From Herbaspirillum rhizosphaerae_A (GTDB lineage: Bacteria; Pseudomonadota; Gammaproteobacteria; Burkholderiales; Burkholderiaceae_D), in contig NZ_JAQQFR010000009.1 in the NCBI RefSeq assembly GCF_046025915.1, positions 1 to 64,000 of the forward strand: a DNA stretch of 64,000 nt. Reading direction: 5' to 3'. Below the pieces are notes generated by a model, which worked only from the letters and a program-made list of their open reading frames with translations, made no database searches and was not told where the DNA came from. This document shows positions 45,046 to 55,253 of the stretch, in pieces; positions within the stretch are counted from its first letter, which is position 1; the number at the start of each line of letters is the position of its first letter. The translations under genes and the position numbers were made by a program.

Positions 45046-46011
45046 TTATGCATCAGCAAAATAGCCTGCCAATTTCGCCAGATCGACGTTGCCGCCGCTG
45101 ACGACGACACCCACGCGTTTTCCCTTGAGCTGATCCTTCATCTTGCGGACGGCGGCATAACTGAGGCAACCGGTCGGTTCGACGATCATTTTCATGCGTT
45201 CGGCATAGAAGCGCATGCACGCGATCAGTTCGTCGTCGCTGACGGTGAGAATGTCTTCCACGTCACGCTTGATGATCTCGAAAGTGTAGTGCCCGACATG
45301 CTGGGTCTGGGCGCCATCGGCAATCGTGCGTGGCGTGTCGATGTGAATGATCTTGCCGGCGCGCAGCGATTGCTGGGCGTCGTTGCCGGCTTCCGGCTCG
45401 ACACCGTAGGTTTTGCATTCAGGTGCCAGAGCCTTGGCCGACAACAGCGAACCTGACAACAAGCCACCTCCGCCCAGACAGACGAACAAGGCGTCCAACG
45501 GACCGGTTTCTTCCAGTAATTCTTTGACGGCTGTGCCCTGTCCGCTGATGACGTCCGGATGATCGTAGGGCGGGATCATGGTCAGGCCATGCTTTTCGGC
45601 GAGATTGGCGCAGATTTCTTCTCGGTTCTCGGTATAGCGGTTAAAGCGCACGACCTTGCCGCCATAGCCTTTAGTGGCGGCGACTTTGGCTTCCGGTGCG
45701 TCTTCCGGCATGACGATGGTAGCCGGCATGCCGAGCACTTTTGCGGCCAGGGCAATGGCCTGGGCATGGTTGCCTGATGAGAAAGTGACAACACCGTCGG
45801 CTCGTTGCTCAGGCGTGAAGCGCGCCAGCGAGTTCATCGCGCCGCGAAACTTGAAGGCGCCCATGCGTTGAAAGTTTTCGCATTTGAAAAAAATCTTTGC
45901 ACCGATTTCATCGTCGGCGGTGCGCGATGTCAGCACCGGCGTCTTGTTGGCGTGGCCTTCAAGGCGTTTTGCCGCGGCGACCACGTCGCTGTATTCGGGA
46001 AGCGTCAGCAT
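45046..46011 (-). CDS. PLP-dependent threonine/serine dehydratase family (3-hydroxyaspartate ammonia-lyase-like)
   Basis: 321 residues, fold-type II PLP enzyme: the lysine in GAFKFRGAMN, the asparagine loop SSGNHAQA and the glycine loop CLGGGGLLSG. Length without a C-terminal ACT domain excludes biosynthetic IlvA; it fits catabolic threonine dehydratase, serine racemase or threo-3-hydroxyaspartate ammonia-lyase. I favour the last by overall sequence feel but cannot prove it. About 60 bp separate it from pip downstream. Confidence 0.8.
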   Translation of the reverse strand: MLTLPEYSDVVAAAKRLEGHANKTPVLTSRTADDEIGAKIFFKCENFQRMGAFKFRGAMNSLARFTPEQRADGVVTFSSGNHAQAIALAAKVLGMPATIVMPEDAPEAKVAATKGYGGKVVRFNRYTENREEICANLAEKHGLTMIPPYDHPDVISGQGTAVKELLEETGPLDALFVCLGGGGLLSGSLLSAKALAPECKTYGVEPEAGNDAQQSLRAGKIIHIDTPRTIADGAQTQHVGHYTFEIIKRDVEDILTVSDDELIACMRFYAERMKMIVEPTGCLSYAAVRKMKDQLKGKRVGVVVSGGNVDLAKLAGYFADA

Positions 46012-46356
46012 GGATTCTCCGTTGTAGTTCGTTGCGGTTTGTTGTTGAACGTCGTCGTTCGTTGTTTTCTGAGGATATGTTGCATTACAGATAGTAATTT
46101 ATTTTGCAGGCATGAGTACTGAAGCCCGCCCGAAACGCTCTCGTGCAGGATTAGCGGCGGGCAAGGATGTCACGGCTCCTTCAGGAAATCCCCGATACAA
46201 AGTCGTTTCGTCGCCACGTATTATTTCTCCATGGCACAGACCGGCCCCGCAGTTGTCACCGCAGTCGCATGCAGTTTCAACGGATGACATGCCGGCACCG
46301 AGACGTCTTCATCGTCGTCGTTCCCCAAACCGACTGTATGCAAAGGATAGCAATCC
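46012..46356. other. 345-bp divergent gap
   Basis: It separates the dehydratase gene from the PAS-GGDEF-EAL gene and must hold both promoters. An 82-codon frame (46112-46360, +) has no usable ribosome binding site or family mark. Reiterated GTTGTT/CGTTG motifs lie at 46020-46070; nothing else. Confidence 0.5.
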
Positions 46357-48519
46357 ATGAAAACCAACTTGTGTGAACGCGTATCCGCGGCCCGGTCTTT
46401 CGGCGGCATGCAGCATCGGCGTCCGCCCAAACAGCGTGTTGCACCGCTGCAGCTCGTGACGGCGACGGTATCCGACGACCGCTTCGAAGCCATCGTCAAA
46501 TCTTCCGACGATGCCATCATCAGCAAGACGCTGACCGGCATCATCACCAGTTGGAATCCGGGCGCCGAAGCGATTTTCGGGTATACCGAACGTGAAATGA
46601 TCGGCCAGCCGATGCTGCGCCTGTTCCCTATCGAACGTCAGGACGAAGAGTATTACATCCTCGAAAAAATCCTCGCCGGCGAACCCGTAAGCCATTTTGA
46701 AACAGTGCGCATCCACAAGAGTGGAAAGCCGGTTCACGTCTCAGTCTCGATCTCCCCATTACGCGACAGCGAAGGCAATATCGTCGGTGCATCCAAGATC
46801 GCCCGCGATATTACCAAACAGGTCGAGCTGGAAAGTGCCGCTGAACAATTCCGCGCCCTGGTCAGCTCGTCCGACGATGCCATCATTACCAAAGATATCA
46901 ATGGAAACATCTGCAGCTGGAACAATGCAGCGCAGACCATCTTCGGCTACACCGAAGAAGAGATGATCGGCGAACCGACGCTGCGCCTTTTCCCAGAAGA
47001 TCGTATCGAAGAAGAGACCTTCATTCTCGGCAAGATTCTTGCGGGCGAAAAGGTCGACCATTTTGAAACCGTACGCATCCGCAAAGATGGCAAACAGATT
47101 CATGTATCGGTGACGATATCGCCGATTCGCGACCGTCACGGCAATGTAGTCGGCGCATCGAAGATTGCACGCGATATCACGCCGCTGCGCCGGCATCAGG
47201 AAAAGCTGGAGCATATCGCCCACTATGACGGCCTCACCGATTTGCCAAATCGCCTGCTGCTGACCGATCGCCTGCGTCAGGCCATGGCGTTGTGCAAGCG
47301 TGGCAGTCAGCAATTGGCGGTGCTTTATCTGGATCTGGATGGCTTCAAGCAAATCAACGACACCCACGGACACGATGTCGGCGATGCCTTGCTGGTTGCC
47401 CTATCCCGCCGCATGGCCGGCAGCCTGCGCGAAGCCGACACGCTGGCGCGCATCGGCGGCGACGAATTCGTTGCGGTCTTGATGGACATCAACAGCGCCG
47501 AGAAACTCAAACGCATCGTCGGCCGCATCCTGTGCGCCTGCGCCGAACCTGTCATGATCGACGGCAAGCGTCTGGAAGTCACCGCCAGCATCGGGGTGAC
47601 CACCTATCCGCATGACGATGCCGATGAGGATCAGTTGATGCGCCATGCCGACCTGGCTATGTACGAGGCCAAGCAAGCAGGCAAAAACCGGTTTCACATT
47701 TTCGACGCCTTCCGCGAAGCTGAAGGCAAGAGCCGTCACGTCTATGTACGCCGCTTGGGTGAAGCATTGGAGCGCAACGAACTGTTGCTTCACTATCAAC
47801 CCAAGATCAACATGAAAACCAATGAAGTGGTCGGTGTCGAAGCACTGATTCGCTGGCAGCATCCGGATCGCGGCTTGTTGTCGCCGTCGGCTTTCCTGCC
47901 GTTGATCGACGGCCACTCCATCAACGAAGAGTTGGGCATCTGGGTCATCGGCCGCGCGCTGGCGCAGATGGAGTTGTGGCGCGGACAAGGGATTTGCATG
48001 CCGGTCAGCGTCAACCTGGCGCCTAACCAGCTGCAGGACGAACTGTTCCCCACCATCCTCGCCAACATGCTGGCGCGCTACCCTGATATTGATCCTGCAG
48101 ATCTAGAACTGGAGATATTGGAAACCAGCGCCATGCACGATATCGATGCCGTCTCGCACGTCATGCAAGCTTGCCGTCAACTTGGCGTACAGTTTTCCAT
48201 CGATGATTTCGGCACAGGTTATTCGTCGCTGACTTATCTCAAGCGTCTGCCGGCAAAGACGCTCAAGATCGATCAAAGTTTTGTACGCGACATGCTCAGC
48301 GACCATGAAGATCTTGCCATCGTTTGCGGCGTGATCGGATTGGCGACTGCGTTTCAACGCAAGGTCATTGCCGAGGGCGTAGAAAGCGAAGCCCACGGCA
48401 AAAAATTGATGGAACTGGGTTGCGAGCTGGCGCAAGGTTACGGCATCTCGCGTCCCATGCCTGGCCCCAAAATGCGTCAGTGGCTATCTGCCTGGAACGC
48501 CAATCCTGCCTGGAGCTGA
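46357..48519 (+). CDS. PAS-PAS-GGDEF-EAL c-di-GMP enzyme
   Basis: 720 residues, no membrane helix. Two tandem PAS domains (about 43-155 and 165-278) are near-duplicates (77 of 111 residues identical by hand). GGDEF at 367-371 is intact, with the product-inhibition I-site RxxD at 358-361. EAL at 495-497 and DDFGTGY, KIDQSF, EGVE show an intact phosphodiesterase. Net direction of activity is unknown; in many such proteins one half is regulatory. An AAAGGAT site precedes the ATG. Likely a cytoplasmic sensor of oxygen, redox or a small ligand. Confidence 0.92.
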   Translation: MKTNLCERVSAARSFGGMQHRRPPKQRVAPLQLVTATVSDDRFEAIVKSSDDAIISKTLTGIITSWNPGAEAIFGYTEREMIGQPMLRLFPIERQDEEYYILEKILAGEPVSHFETVRIHKSGKPVHVSVSISPLRDSEGNIVGASKIARDITKQVELESAAEQFRALVSSSDDAIITKDINGNICSWNNAAQTIFGYTEEEMIGEPTLRLFPEDRIEEETFILGKILAGEKVDHFETVRIRKDGKQIHVSVTISPIRDRHGNVVGASKIARDITPLRRHQEKLEHIAHYDGLTDLPNRLLLTDRLRQAMALCKRGSQQLAVLYLDLDGFKQINDTHGHDVGDALLVALSRRMAGSLREADTLARIGGDEFVAVLMDINSAEKLKRIVGRILCACAEPVMIDGKRLEVTASIGVTTYPHDDADEDQLMRHADLAMYEAKQAGKNRFHIFDAFREAEGKSRHVYVRRLGEALERNELLLHYQPKINMKTNEVVGVEALIRWQHPDRGLLSPSAFLPLIDGHSINEELGIWVIGRALAQMELWRGQGICMPVSVNLAPNQLQDELFPTILANMLARYPDIDPADLELEILETSAMHDIDAVSHVMQACRQLGVQFSIDDFGTGYSSLTYLKRLPAKTLKIDQSFVRDMLSDHEDLAIVCGVIGLATAFQRKVIAEGVESEAHGKKLMELGCELAQGYGISRPMPGPKMRQWLSAWNANPAWS

Positions 48520-48825
48520 ACCACCCGGCTGCACGTTTCTTTGTCACATCGCCACGCCATCGCGGGCGCCTTCGGTAATCAAGCCGGATGCGCTCGCTTT
48601 TCATTGCTTTTGATGCAACATAGTTTGTAGGACAAACACTCATTCCAAAGTAAGAAGGCCTGCGGCGCGGGGGCGGATTCGCCATTTTTGGTGAATCCTT
48701 CGTAAGATGTCAGACGCGGCAAACTGCATGTGATTCGCCGCATCAATTCGCCACCCCAGTTGCCTGAGATTTAGCTCTCAATAATCTAATAATATGATTC
48801 ATTCCGGTGAACGCAGAGGCTGCCC
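48520..48825. other. 306-bp gap before the hybrid kinase
   Basis: No gene is supported. An AT-rich block just before 48800 (AATAATCTAATAATATGATT) is a plausible promoter region of the kinase gene. Confidence 0.45.
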
Positions 48826-51800
48826 ATGAATCTCGATTCCACATCGGCCCAATTTGGCTTTCTTAAAGGTACGGGAACGCTTGGCCAGCTGATTTTTGAA
48901 CATGATTGGTCATCCTCGCCACTGGGGCCGATCAGCCACTGGCCGCAGAGTCTCAAAACTGCCGTCAGCCTGATGCTCAATTCGCGCCAGCCAATGTGGC
49001 TGGGATGGGGTGAGCAAATTACCTTTCTCTACAACGACGCTTACATAGACGTGCTCAGCCAGGCCAAACATCCCTGGGCGCTCGGTCGTCCGGCCGCCGA
49101 AGTCTGGTCGGAAATCTGGGACATTTGTGGCCCGCTGGCAGACAAGGTGTTCAAGCACGGCGAAGCGACTTTTGTGGACGAAGTACGCTTGTTCATGAGC
49201 CGCAAAAGCGGCCCCGAAGAAAATTACTTTTCTTTCTCCTATTCACCGATCCGGGATGAGTCGGGTGAAGTTGGCGGTTTATTCTGCCCGAACGCCGAAA
49301 TGACCGCCAAACATCTCAATGCACGCCGTCTGCGCACGCTGTCCGAGCTGGCTTCCGGCGCATTGATGGAGCGCACCGCCGACGCTGCTGCGGCCACGGC
49401 GGCAAACATCCTGGTGAAAAATCCCGACGACGTGCCATTTGCGCTGCTCTATCTGACCGACTGCAGCCAGCGCCAGGCAGTGCTGAAGCAAACCGTCAAT
49501 ATGCTGCCGCTGAACGGCATTGCTCCTGAATACATCAGCCTAGACGCCGTCGGTACGCAGATCGATATGCGTGTTCTTCCGCTCAATGGGCAACTCTGGC
49601 CGGTGGCGCACGTGTTGGAGAACGTTACAAAAGAAGTTGTTGATGTAGCGCATATTGATACGCTGCCGCTGGGTCTGGCTGACCAGCGTATTCGCCAGGC
49701 CATTATGTTGCCACTGGCATCGCCGGGGCTCGAACGGCCGATCGGCGTACTGATCTGCGGTATCAATCCCACACGGCCGCTGGACGACGATTACCAGACC
49801 TTTTTCGATTTAGTGGCCGGCCAGATAGCCGCGGCGATTCAACAAGCCCGTACGGCCGAAGCCGAGAAGCAGCGTGCCGACCTGCTGGCAGAACTGGACC
49901 AGGCCAAGACGGCATTTTTCAGTAACGTCAGCCATGAATTCCGTACCCCACTGACACTGATGATGGGGCCGCTGGATGACATGCTCAGCGACCATGAACA
50001 CGCCCTCGCGCCGGTGCAGCAGCAACGCGCCAACATGTTGCGGCGTAACACGCAGCGCCTGCAAAAGCTGGTCAATACCTTGCTTGATTTTTCGCGTATT
50101 CAGGCTGGCCGCGCGGATGCATCTTATGCGAAAGTCGATCTGGCCGCCCTTACCTCGGACCTGGCCAGCACTTTCCGTTCCACCATCGAGGGCGCCGGAT
50201 TGGTGTTTGAGGTTGACTGCCCTCATCTGAAGGAAGAAACCTATATCGACGTCACGATGTGGGAAAAAATTGTTCTCAACCTACTGTCCAACGCGTTCAA
50301 ATTCACGCTGGATGGCAAGATCAGCATCAAACTCAGCGGCCATGGCGACCATATCGCTTTGTCCGTCACGGACACCGGCGTAGGTATTGCCAAAGATCAG
50401 TTGCCGCTGGTATTCAAACGCTTCCATCGCGTCGAAGGCGTACAGGCGCGGACGCATGAAGGATCAGGTATCGGGCTGGCATTGGTGCGCGATCTGGTCA
50501 ATCTGCAGGGAGGCACGATTGAGGTCGACAGTACACCGCAATTCGGTTCTGCGTTTGTACTGACGATACCAACCGGGCGTGCGCATCTTCCGGCAGATCG
50601 TGTCGTGGATACGGCGGAGGACGAGGCGGTGCATTCTTCACTCAGTCCTCTGGCAACTACTTACGCGGCCGAAGCCACTCGCTGGATTGCAGCGAATCAA
50701 GCTGCAGATCAAGAGGCCCTGCAGGTGTCGCCGTTGCAAAGCTCATCGGCAAGCCGCGATTCACTGGTCTGTTTGGGCGCGCGCATTCTGGTCGCCGACG
50801 ACAACGCCGACATGCGCGATTACCTCACCAATTTGCTGCAACCGCATTGGGAGATACAAACCGTCGCCAACGGTCTTGACGCACTGGAGGCTGCGCGCAG
50901 CTACCCGCATGATCTGATTTTGTCGGATGTCATGATGCCTCAGCTCGACGGCTTCGGTCTGTTGGAGCGGCTGCGAGCAGATGACGCTACCCGTAATATC
51001 CCCTTCATTCTGTTGTCGGCGCGAGCAGGTGAAGAGGCTCGGCTGGAAGGCCTCGCTGCCGGTGCCGATGATTATCTGGTCAAACCGTTTTCTAGTCGCG
51101 AGCTGATCGCCCGTATCGAATCCATGCTGTTGCGTTCGCAGATCCGCGCCATGGAAAAACGCCATGCCGATCGCATGAGTACGATCTTTGCACAAGCGCC
51201 AGTCGCGATCGCGATTACCCGCGGCCCCAACCATGTATTCGAGCTAGCCAACGCGCCGTACATGGAACTGATCGGCAACCGACCCATCATCGGTAAAAGT
51301 GTCAGAGAATCCTTGCCTGAGCTGGAGGGGCAAAGCGTGCTGAGTCTGCTCGACGATGTCTATCGTCACGCCGAACCGCATATCGGCCGCTCGCTGGGTG
51401 TCAGCCTGAAACGCAGCAGCACCGGGATTGCCGAAGAGCGTTTCTTCGACTTCGTCTATCAACCGATGCTCAAGCCCGACGGCAGCATTGAGGGTATTGC
51501 CGTGGTGGCGTTTGAAGTGACCGACTTGACACGAGCACGCCAGGCAGCCGAAGTCGCCAATCGTACCAAGGATGAATTCCTGGCCATGCTAGGCCACGAA
51601 TTGAGAAATCCGCTCACGCCGATCTTGACCGCGGTGCACCTGATGCGCCTGCGTGGCGGCGGCGTGGAAAAAGAATGCAGCGTCATCGAGCGCCAGGCAC
51701 GCCATCTGGTGCGACTGGTCGATGACTTACTGGATGTATCGCGGGTAGCACAAGGAAAAATCAACTTGCAAAAGAAAAAAATAGAAATCGCGGACGTCAT

Positions 51801-52746
51801 TGCCAAGGCGATCGAAACCGCCAGCCCGCTGCTGGAAGAGCGCCATCATCGCCTGAGCATCCACGTGCCGTCACAAGGTCTGTTGGTGCATGCTGACCCC
51901 GAGCGGCTGACGCAAGTACTCGCCAACCTGCTGACTAACGCCGGCAAATACACTGAAAATCGTGGCCACATCAGCATTGAGGCGGTACTGGAAAATAATC
52001 AGATAGTGATTGATGTGCGTGACAATGGGATCGGCATCAAGGCCGAGATGTTGCCGCATGTCTTTGACATGTTTGCGCAAGAGACGCAAGCCATTGACCG
52101 CGCTGGTGGCGGCCTGGGGCTGGGACTCGCCATTGTGCGCAGCCTTACCGAGCTGCACGGCGGATCGGCACATGTCTATAGCGCGGGTGTAGGTATGGGA
52201 AGTGTATTCACCATCAAACTGCCTGCCGTGATGAGCGAAACTACACCGCTTCTGTTGCCGTTACCGACGATAGATGCGATTGAGCTGACTCCGGCCGGTG
52301 ATACCTGCGCGATTCTGATCGTGGATGACAATCAGGACGCCGCACAAATCCTTGGTGAATTGCTATCCATGCAAGGGCACGATGTTCGTGTCGCCTATGA
52401 TGGTCCGTCGGCGCTCGATGCAGTCAAGCATTTCACACCGCGCATCGCCTTGCTCGATATCGGCCTGCCCATCATGGACGGCTATGAAGTCGCAGGCCAT
52501 TTACGCGCCCTGCCGCATCTGCAAGGCATAGGCCTGATTGCGCTGACGGGGTATGGCCAGGCCAGCGATCGCCTGCGCTCTGCCAATGCCGGGTTCGACC
52601 ACCATCTGGTCAAGCCGGTCGACATTGATGTGGTGGAAGAGTTGATCCGGGCAACGCTCGCTGCGCGTCCGGTTGATCCTCAGATACCGTCGGCAGTACT
52701 GGCTGCTGCCGGCGACAACAGCGCCACCGGACGGGAATTGTCCTGA
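48826..52746 (+). CDS. Double hybrid sensor histidine kinase (PAS-GAF-HK-REC-PAS-HK-REC)
   Basis: 1306 residues, no membrane helix. Order: PAS-like (about 15-155, opening WSSSPLGPISHWPQSLK), GAF-like (165-345), HisKA with His370 (SNVSHEFRTPL) and HATPase, receiver 1 with Asp701 (LILSDVMMP), PAS (785-905), second HisKA with His924 (LGHELRNPLTP) and HATPase (about 1035-1145), receiver 2 with Asp1211 (IALLDIGLP). All phosphotransfer residues are present, so two kinase-receiver units lie in one chain. No HPt domain or output regulator is adjacent. Probably a cytoplasmic multi-signal integrator. Confidence 0.92.
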   Translation: MNLDSTSAQFGFLKGTGTLGQLIFEHDWSSSPLGPISHWPQSLKTAVSLMLNSRQPMWLGWGEQITFLYNDAYIDVLSQAKHPWALGRPAAEVWSEIWDICGPLADKVFKHGEATFVDEVRLFMSRKSGPEENYFSFSYSPIRDESGEVGGLFCPNAEMTAKHLNARRLRTLSELASGALMERTADAAAATAANILVKNPDDVPFALLYLTDCSQRQAVLKQTVNMLPLNGIAPEYISLDAVGTQIDMRVLPLNGQLWPVAHVLENVTKEVVDVAHIDTLPLGLADQRIRQAIMLPLASPGLERPIGVLICGINPTRPLDDDYQTFFDLVAGQIAAAIQQARTAEAEKQRADLLAELDQAKTAFFSNVSHEFRTPLTLMMGPLDDMLSDHEHALAPVQQQRANMLRRNTQRLQKLVNTLLDFSRIQAGRADASYAKVDLAALTSDLASTFRSTIEGAGLVFEVDCPHLKEETYIDVTMWEKIVLNLLSNAFKFTLDGKISIKLSGHGDHIALSVTDTGVGIAKDQLPLVFKRFHRVEGVQARTHEGSGIGLALVRDLVNLQGGTIEVDSTPQFGSAFVLTIPTGRAHLPADRVVDTAEDEAVHSSLSPLATTYAAEATRWIAANQAADQEALQVSPLQSSSASRDSLVCLGARILVADDNADMRDYLTNLLQPHWEIQTVANGLDALEAARSYPHDLILSDVMMPQLDGFGLLERLRADDATRNIPFILLSARAGEEARLEGLAAGADDYLVKPFSSRELIARIESMLLRSQIRAMEKRHADRMSTIFAQAPVAIAITRGPNHVFELANAPYMELIGNRPIIGKSVRESLPELEGQSVLSLLDDVYRHAEPHIGRSLGVSLKRSSTGIAEERFFDFVYQPMLKPDGSIEGIAVVAFEVTDLTRARQAAEVANRTKDEFLAMLGHELRNPLTPILTAVHLMRLRGGGVEKECSVIERQARHLVRLVDDLLDVSRVAQGKINLQKKKIEIADVIAKAIETASPLLEERHHRLSIHVPSQGLLVHADPERLTQVLANLLTNAGKYTENRGHISIEAVLENNQIVIDVRDNGIGIKAEMLPHVFDMFAQETQAIDRAGGGLGLGLAIVRSLTELHGGSAHVYSAGVGMGSVFTIKLPAVMSETTPLLLPLPTIDAIELTPAGDTCAILIVDDNQDAAQILGELLSMQGHDVRVAYDGPSALDAVKHFTPRIALLDIGLPIMDGYEVAGHLRALPHLQGIGLIALTGYGQASDRLRSANAGFDHHLVKPVDIDVVEELIRATLAARPVDPQIPSAVLAAAGDNSATGRELS

Positions 52747-52780
52747 TGTTGTCGGCGAGGATGGAGATAGCCCCTCAACA

Positions 52781-52808
52781 AAAAATCGTCCTTGTGGGCG
52801 ATTTTTTA
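52781..52808 (+). terminator. Intrinsic terminator of the hybrid kinase gene
   Basis: AAAAATCGTCC, loop TTGT, GGGCGATTTTTT: stem with T run 35 bp after the stop. Confidence 0.9.
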
Positions 52809-52991
52809 ATTGAGAGACCGGGCTCTTTCACGAAACGCTGCATCAGATGGCTTTTTGAGAATCGTCCTATATCAACCACTGCGCGAAGCCCCTAAACTCG
52901 CGGCTGATTTCCGGCTATCGAGCCGGATGACATCCTTATTTTCCCCTGTTGCTCCCGTTCTCGCCCCCGTGGGACGGATTTTTTGCCATTC

Positions 52992-53510
52992 ATGCCGATA
53001 TCCAGCCTACTTTTCTCATCCTGCCGATCCTGTTACCGATTGCTGTGCGTTGTCGTACTTGCCGCACCTCTCCATCTTGCCCAAGCCGGTGAGCCTGACG
53101 TGGCTCCAGCTTCAGTCAATCGCCTGCTGGCAGAAGAAGCCGTAAGCAGCCTGACGAGTGGCATCCGTTATCGCTTTGGCGGCACCAATCCTGATCGTGG
53201 CCTGGACTGCAGCGCCTTTGTCGCCTATCTGTTCAGAGAAGCCGTCGGTGGAGATTTGCCACGTACCGCAAAAGAAATCAGCGATATGGGCAAGCAAGTC
53301 GGGCTGAACGATATCGAGCCGGGCGACCTCGTCTTTTTTGGCAAGGGAAAGCGTCATGTTTCTCATGTCGGGGTCTATGTCGGCGGCAAAAAATTCATTC
53401 ATGCCTCGCGCAAGCATGGCGCCGTCTATGAATCAGGTCTCAATGAGCCTTACTGGCAAAGCCGCTTCAACGGCGCGCGTCGCTTGACAAGTACATTGCC
53501 ACGATCCTGA
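52992..53510 (+). CDS. NlpC/P60 cell-wall peptidase
   Basis: 172 residues from the ATG at 52992; the TTG at 52983 is less likely. A signal peptide ends near residue 33 (APLHLAQAGEP). The NlpC/P60 triad is visible: Cys in DRGLDCSAFV, His in HVSHVGVYVGG and His in KFIHASRK. Such enzymes cut D-Glu-mDAP bonds in peptidoglycan peptides. Stand-alone gene. Confidence 0.9.
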   Translation: MPISSLLFSSCRSCYRLLCVVVLAAPLHLAQAGEPDVAPASVNRLLAEEAVSSLTSGIRYRFGGTNPDRGLDCSAFVAYLFREAVGGDLPRTAKEISDMGKQVGLNDIEPGDLVFFGKGKRHVSHVGVYVGGKKFIHASRKHGAVYESGLNEPYWQSRFNGARRLTSTLPRS

Positions 53511-53540
53511 ACGCGCCCTCCGCTTAGCTTCCCCGCAAAT

Positions 53541-53567
53541 AAAAAAGCCGCTCCGGAGAGCAGCTTT
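53541..53567 (-). terminator. Terminator of the ABC importer operon
   Basis: On the - strand AAAGCTGCTC, loop TCCG, GAGCGGCTTT then TTTATTT. One mismatch in the stem. It also lies after the NlpC/P60 stop on the + strand, but the T run faces the - strand. Confidence 0.7.
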
Positions 53568-53639
53568 CAGTTCGTCCCTGCCAACGCAGGGAGGATATAA
53601 CGGCTGTTTTTGTTAGTTATGCTGCGCCGTTGTCAGGCA

Positions 53640-54434
53640 TTATTGCTTGGTAATAGCAGCCGGCAGATGGCGACCGTGGAACTTGACGTAGATCGCGTCC
53701 AGCTTGCCGTTGCGGTGGTTGGTGACGACCCAGTTGTTGATCCATTCCTTCAGGCGCGGCTGATTCTGGTTGAAAGCGATACCCAGATCAAAGTCTTTTT
53801 GTGCGAACTTCAGTTCCAGGTTCTTGCCTGGTGCGCGCTTGATCATCTCTGCCAGATTGGATGGGGTGCTGGAGAAGATTTCGACCTGGCCGGTGACCAT
53901 CGATGTGATCAGCGTGGCATCGTCTTCATAGCGCACGATTTCGGCGCCCTTGGCTTGCGCTGTCGTCAGCGTGTCGTTGACGGTAGCGCGTGTCAGACCA
54001 ATACGTTTGCCGTTAAGGTCGTTGTAATCTTTGATCTGAATGTTCTTGGGGCCACCAACCATGATGGTGATGACAGCGTAAGGTACGGAGAAATCGACAA
54101 CCTTAGCGCGCTCAGGTGTGATCGACAAATCGGCGATGACGACGTCGGCACGGTTGGCTTGCAGTGTCGGGATGCGCGCAGCGTTGGTGACTGGCACGAT
54201 TTCCAGCTTCACGCCCAGATCCTTGGCGAATTGCTCGGCAGTTTCGACGTCGGAACCGGCTGGTTGCAGGTTGGCATCGGCAAAGCTGAACAGCGGCGTA
54301 CCCATGGCGATTGCGACGCGGACTTTACCGGCTTTCTTGATGTCGTCGAGCTGGTCAGCCATGGCGACATGTGCCAGACCGGCGGTCAGCAGTGCAGCGA
54401 TACAGGTGCGGGCGAAGAGTTGATTCAGTTTCAT
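53640..54434 (-). CDS. ABC importer binding protein, polar amino acid type
   Basis: 264 residues from the ATG at 54434 (AAGGAGA site). Signal peptide to about residue 26 (AHVAMADQL). SBP family 3 (VRVAIAMGTPLFSFADANLQ, then RADVVIADLSITPERA). The usual arginine that holds the amino acid carboxylate is likely in TPERAKVVDFS. Last gene of the importer operon, 57 bp after the ATPase. Confidence 0.88.
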   Translation of the reverse strand: MKLNQLFARTCIAALLTAGLAHVAMADQLDDIKKAGKVRVAIAMGTPLFSFADANLQPAGSDVETAEQFAKDLGVKLEIVPVTNAARIPTLQANRADVVIADLSITPERAKVVDFSVPYAVITIMVGGPKNIQIKDYNDLNGKRIGLTRATVNDTLTTAQAKGAEIVRYEDDATLITSMVTGQVEIFSSTPSNLAEMIKRAPGKNLELKFAQKDFDLGIAFNQNQPRLKEWINNWVVTNHRNGKLDAIYVKFHGRHLPAAITKQ

Positions 54435-54491
54435 GCAGGTCTCCTTGGTTTGATTGTGTTGCAATGAAAAAATAAAAATCAGAATATTGAA

Positions 54492-55253
54492 TTACAGGCC
54501 GTTGTTCAGGAAGGCGCGCAGTTCGGGCGTCTTGGGGTTGTCCAGCATCTCACCCGGGCCAACTTCCCACACCGTGCCCTGATGCATGTAAATGATGCGA
54601 TCGGCCACGCGCTTGGCGAAGGCCATTTCGTGCGTCACGAGCAGCATGGTCATGCCGCCGGCTGCCAGGTCTTCCATCACGCGCAGCACTTCGCCGGTCA
54701 GTTGCGGATCAAGCGCCGAAGTCACTTCATCGAACAGCATGACCTTTGGCGCCATCGCCAGCGAACGGGCAATCGCCACGCGCTGTTGCTGGCCACCCGA
54801 CAATTGCTCAGGATAGGCATCGGCCTTGTTGCCCAGGCCGACCTGCTCCAAGGCAGCCATCGACACGGTCAATGCCTGTGCTTTCGGTTGTTGCTTGACG
54901 TGACGCAGCGCCAGCATGATGTTTTCCTGCACGGTCAGATGCGGGAACAGGTTGTAGCTCTGGAACACGATGCCGACTTCCTGGCGCAGCTTGTGCAGGT
55001 CGATATGTGGATCGTCGACACGCATGCCGCAGACGTCGATGGTGCCGGAGTCGACCTTTTCCAGGCGATCGATACAACGCAGCGCGGTGCTCTTGCCGGA
55101 GCCGCTGGCGCCGATGATGGCGATCATTTCGCCCTTTTGTACTTCGAAGGAAACACCTTTCAGTACCTGATTGGAGCCGAAACTCTTGTAGATCTGATCG
55201 ACCTTGACGATAGGGCCTGCCTGGCCAACAGGGGTATTAACGGTTGCTGACAT
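54492..55253 (-). CDS. ABC importer ATPase, polar amino acid type
   Basis: 253 residues from the ATG at 55253, which overlaps the permease end by 17 bp. Walker A GASGSGKSTALR, signature LSGGQQQRVAIAR, Walker B VMLFDEVTSALDP, switch VTHEMAFAKRV. GlnQ/HisP-like, without a C-terminal regulatory domain. Confidence 0.92.
   Translation of the reverse strand: MSATVNTPVGQAGPIVKVDQIYKSFGSNQVLKGVSFEVQKGEMIAIIGASGSGKSTALRCIDRLEKVDSGTIDVCGMRVDDPHIDLHKLRQEVGIVFQSYNLFPHLTVQENIMLALRHVKQQPKAQALTVSMAALEQVGLGNKADAYPEQLSGGQQQRVAIARSLAMAPKVMLFDEVTSALDPQLTGEVLRVMEDLAAGGMTMLLVTHEMAFAKRVADRIIYMHQGTVWEVGPGEMLDNPKTPELRAFLNNGL

Noticed and set aside
46112..46360. 82-codon gene before the PAS-GGDEF-EAL gene
   Set aside because: No usable ribosome binding site, Pro/Arg/Ser-rich translation of random look, and overlap with the next start.
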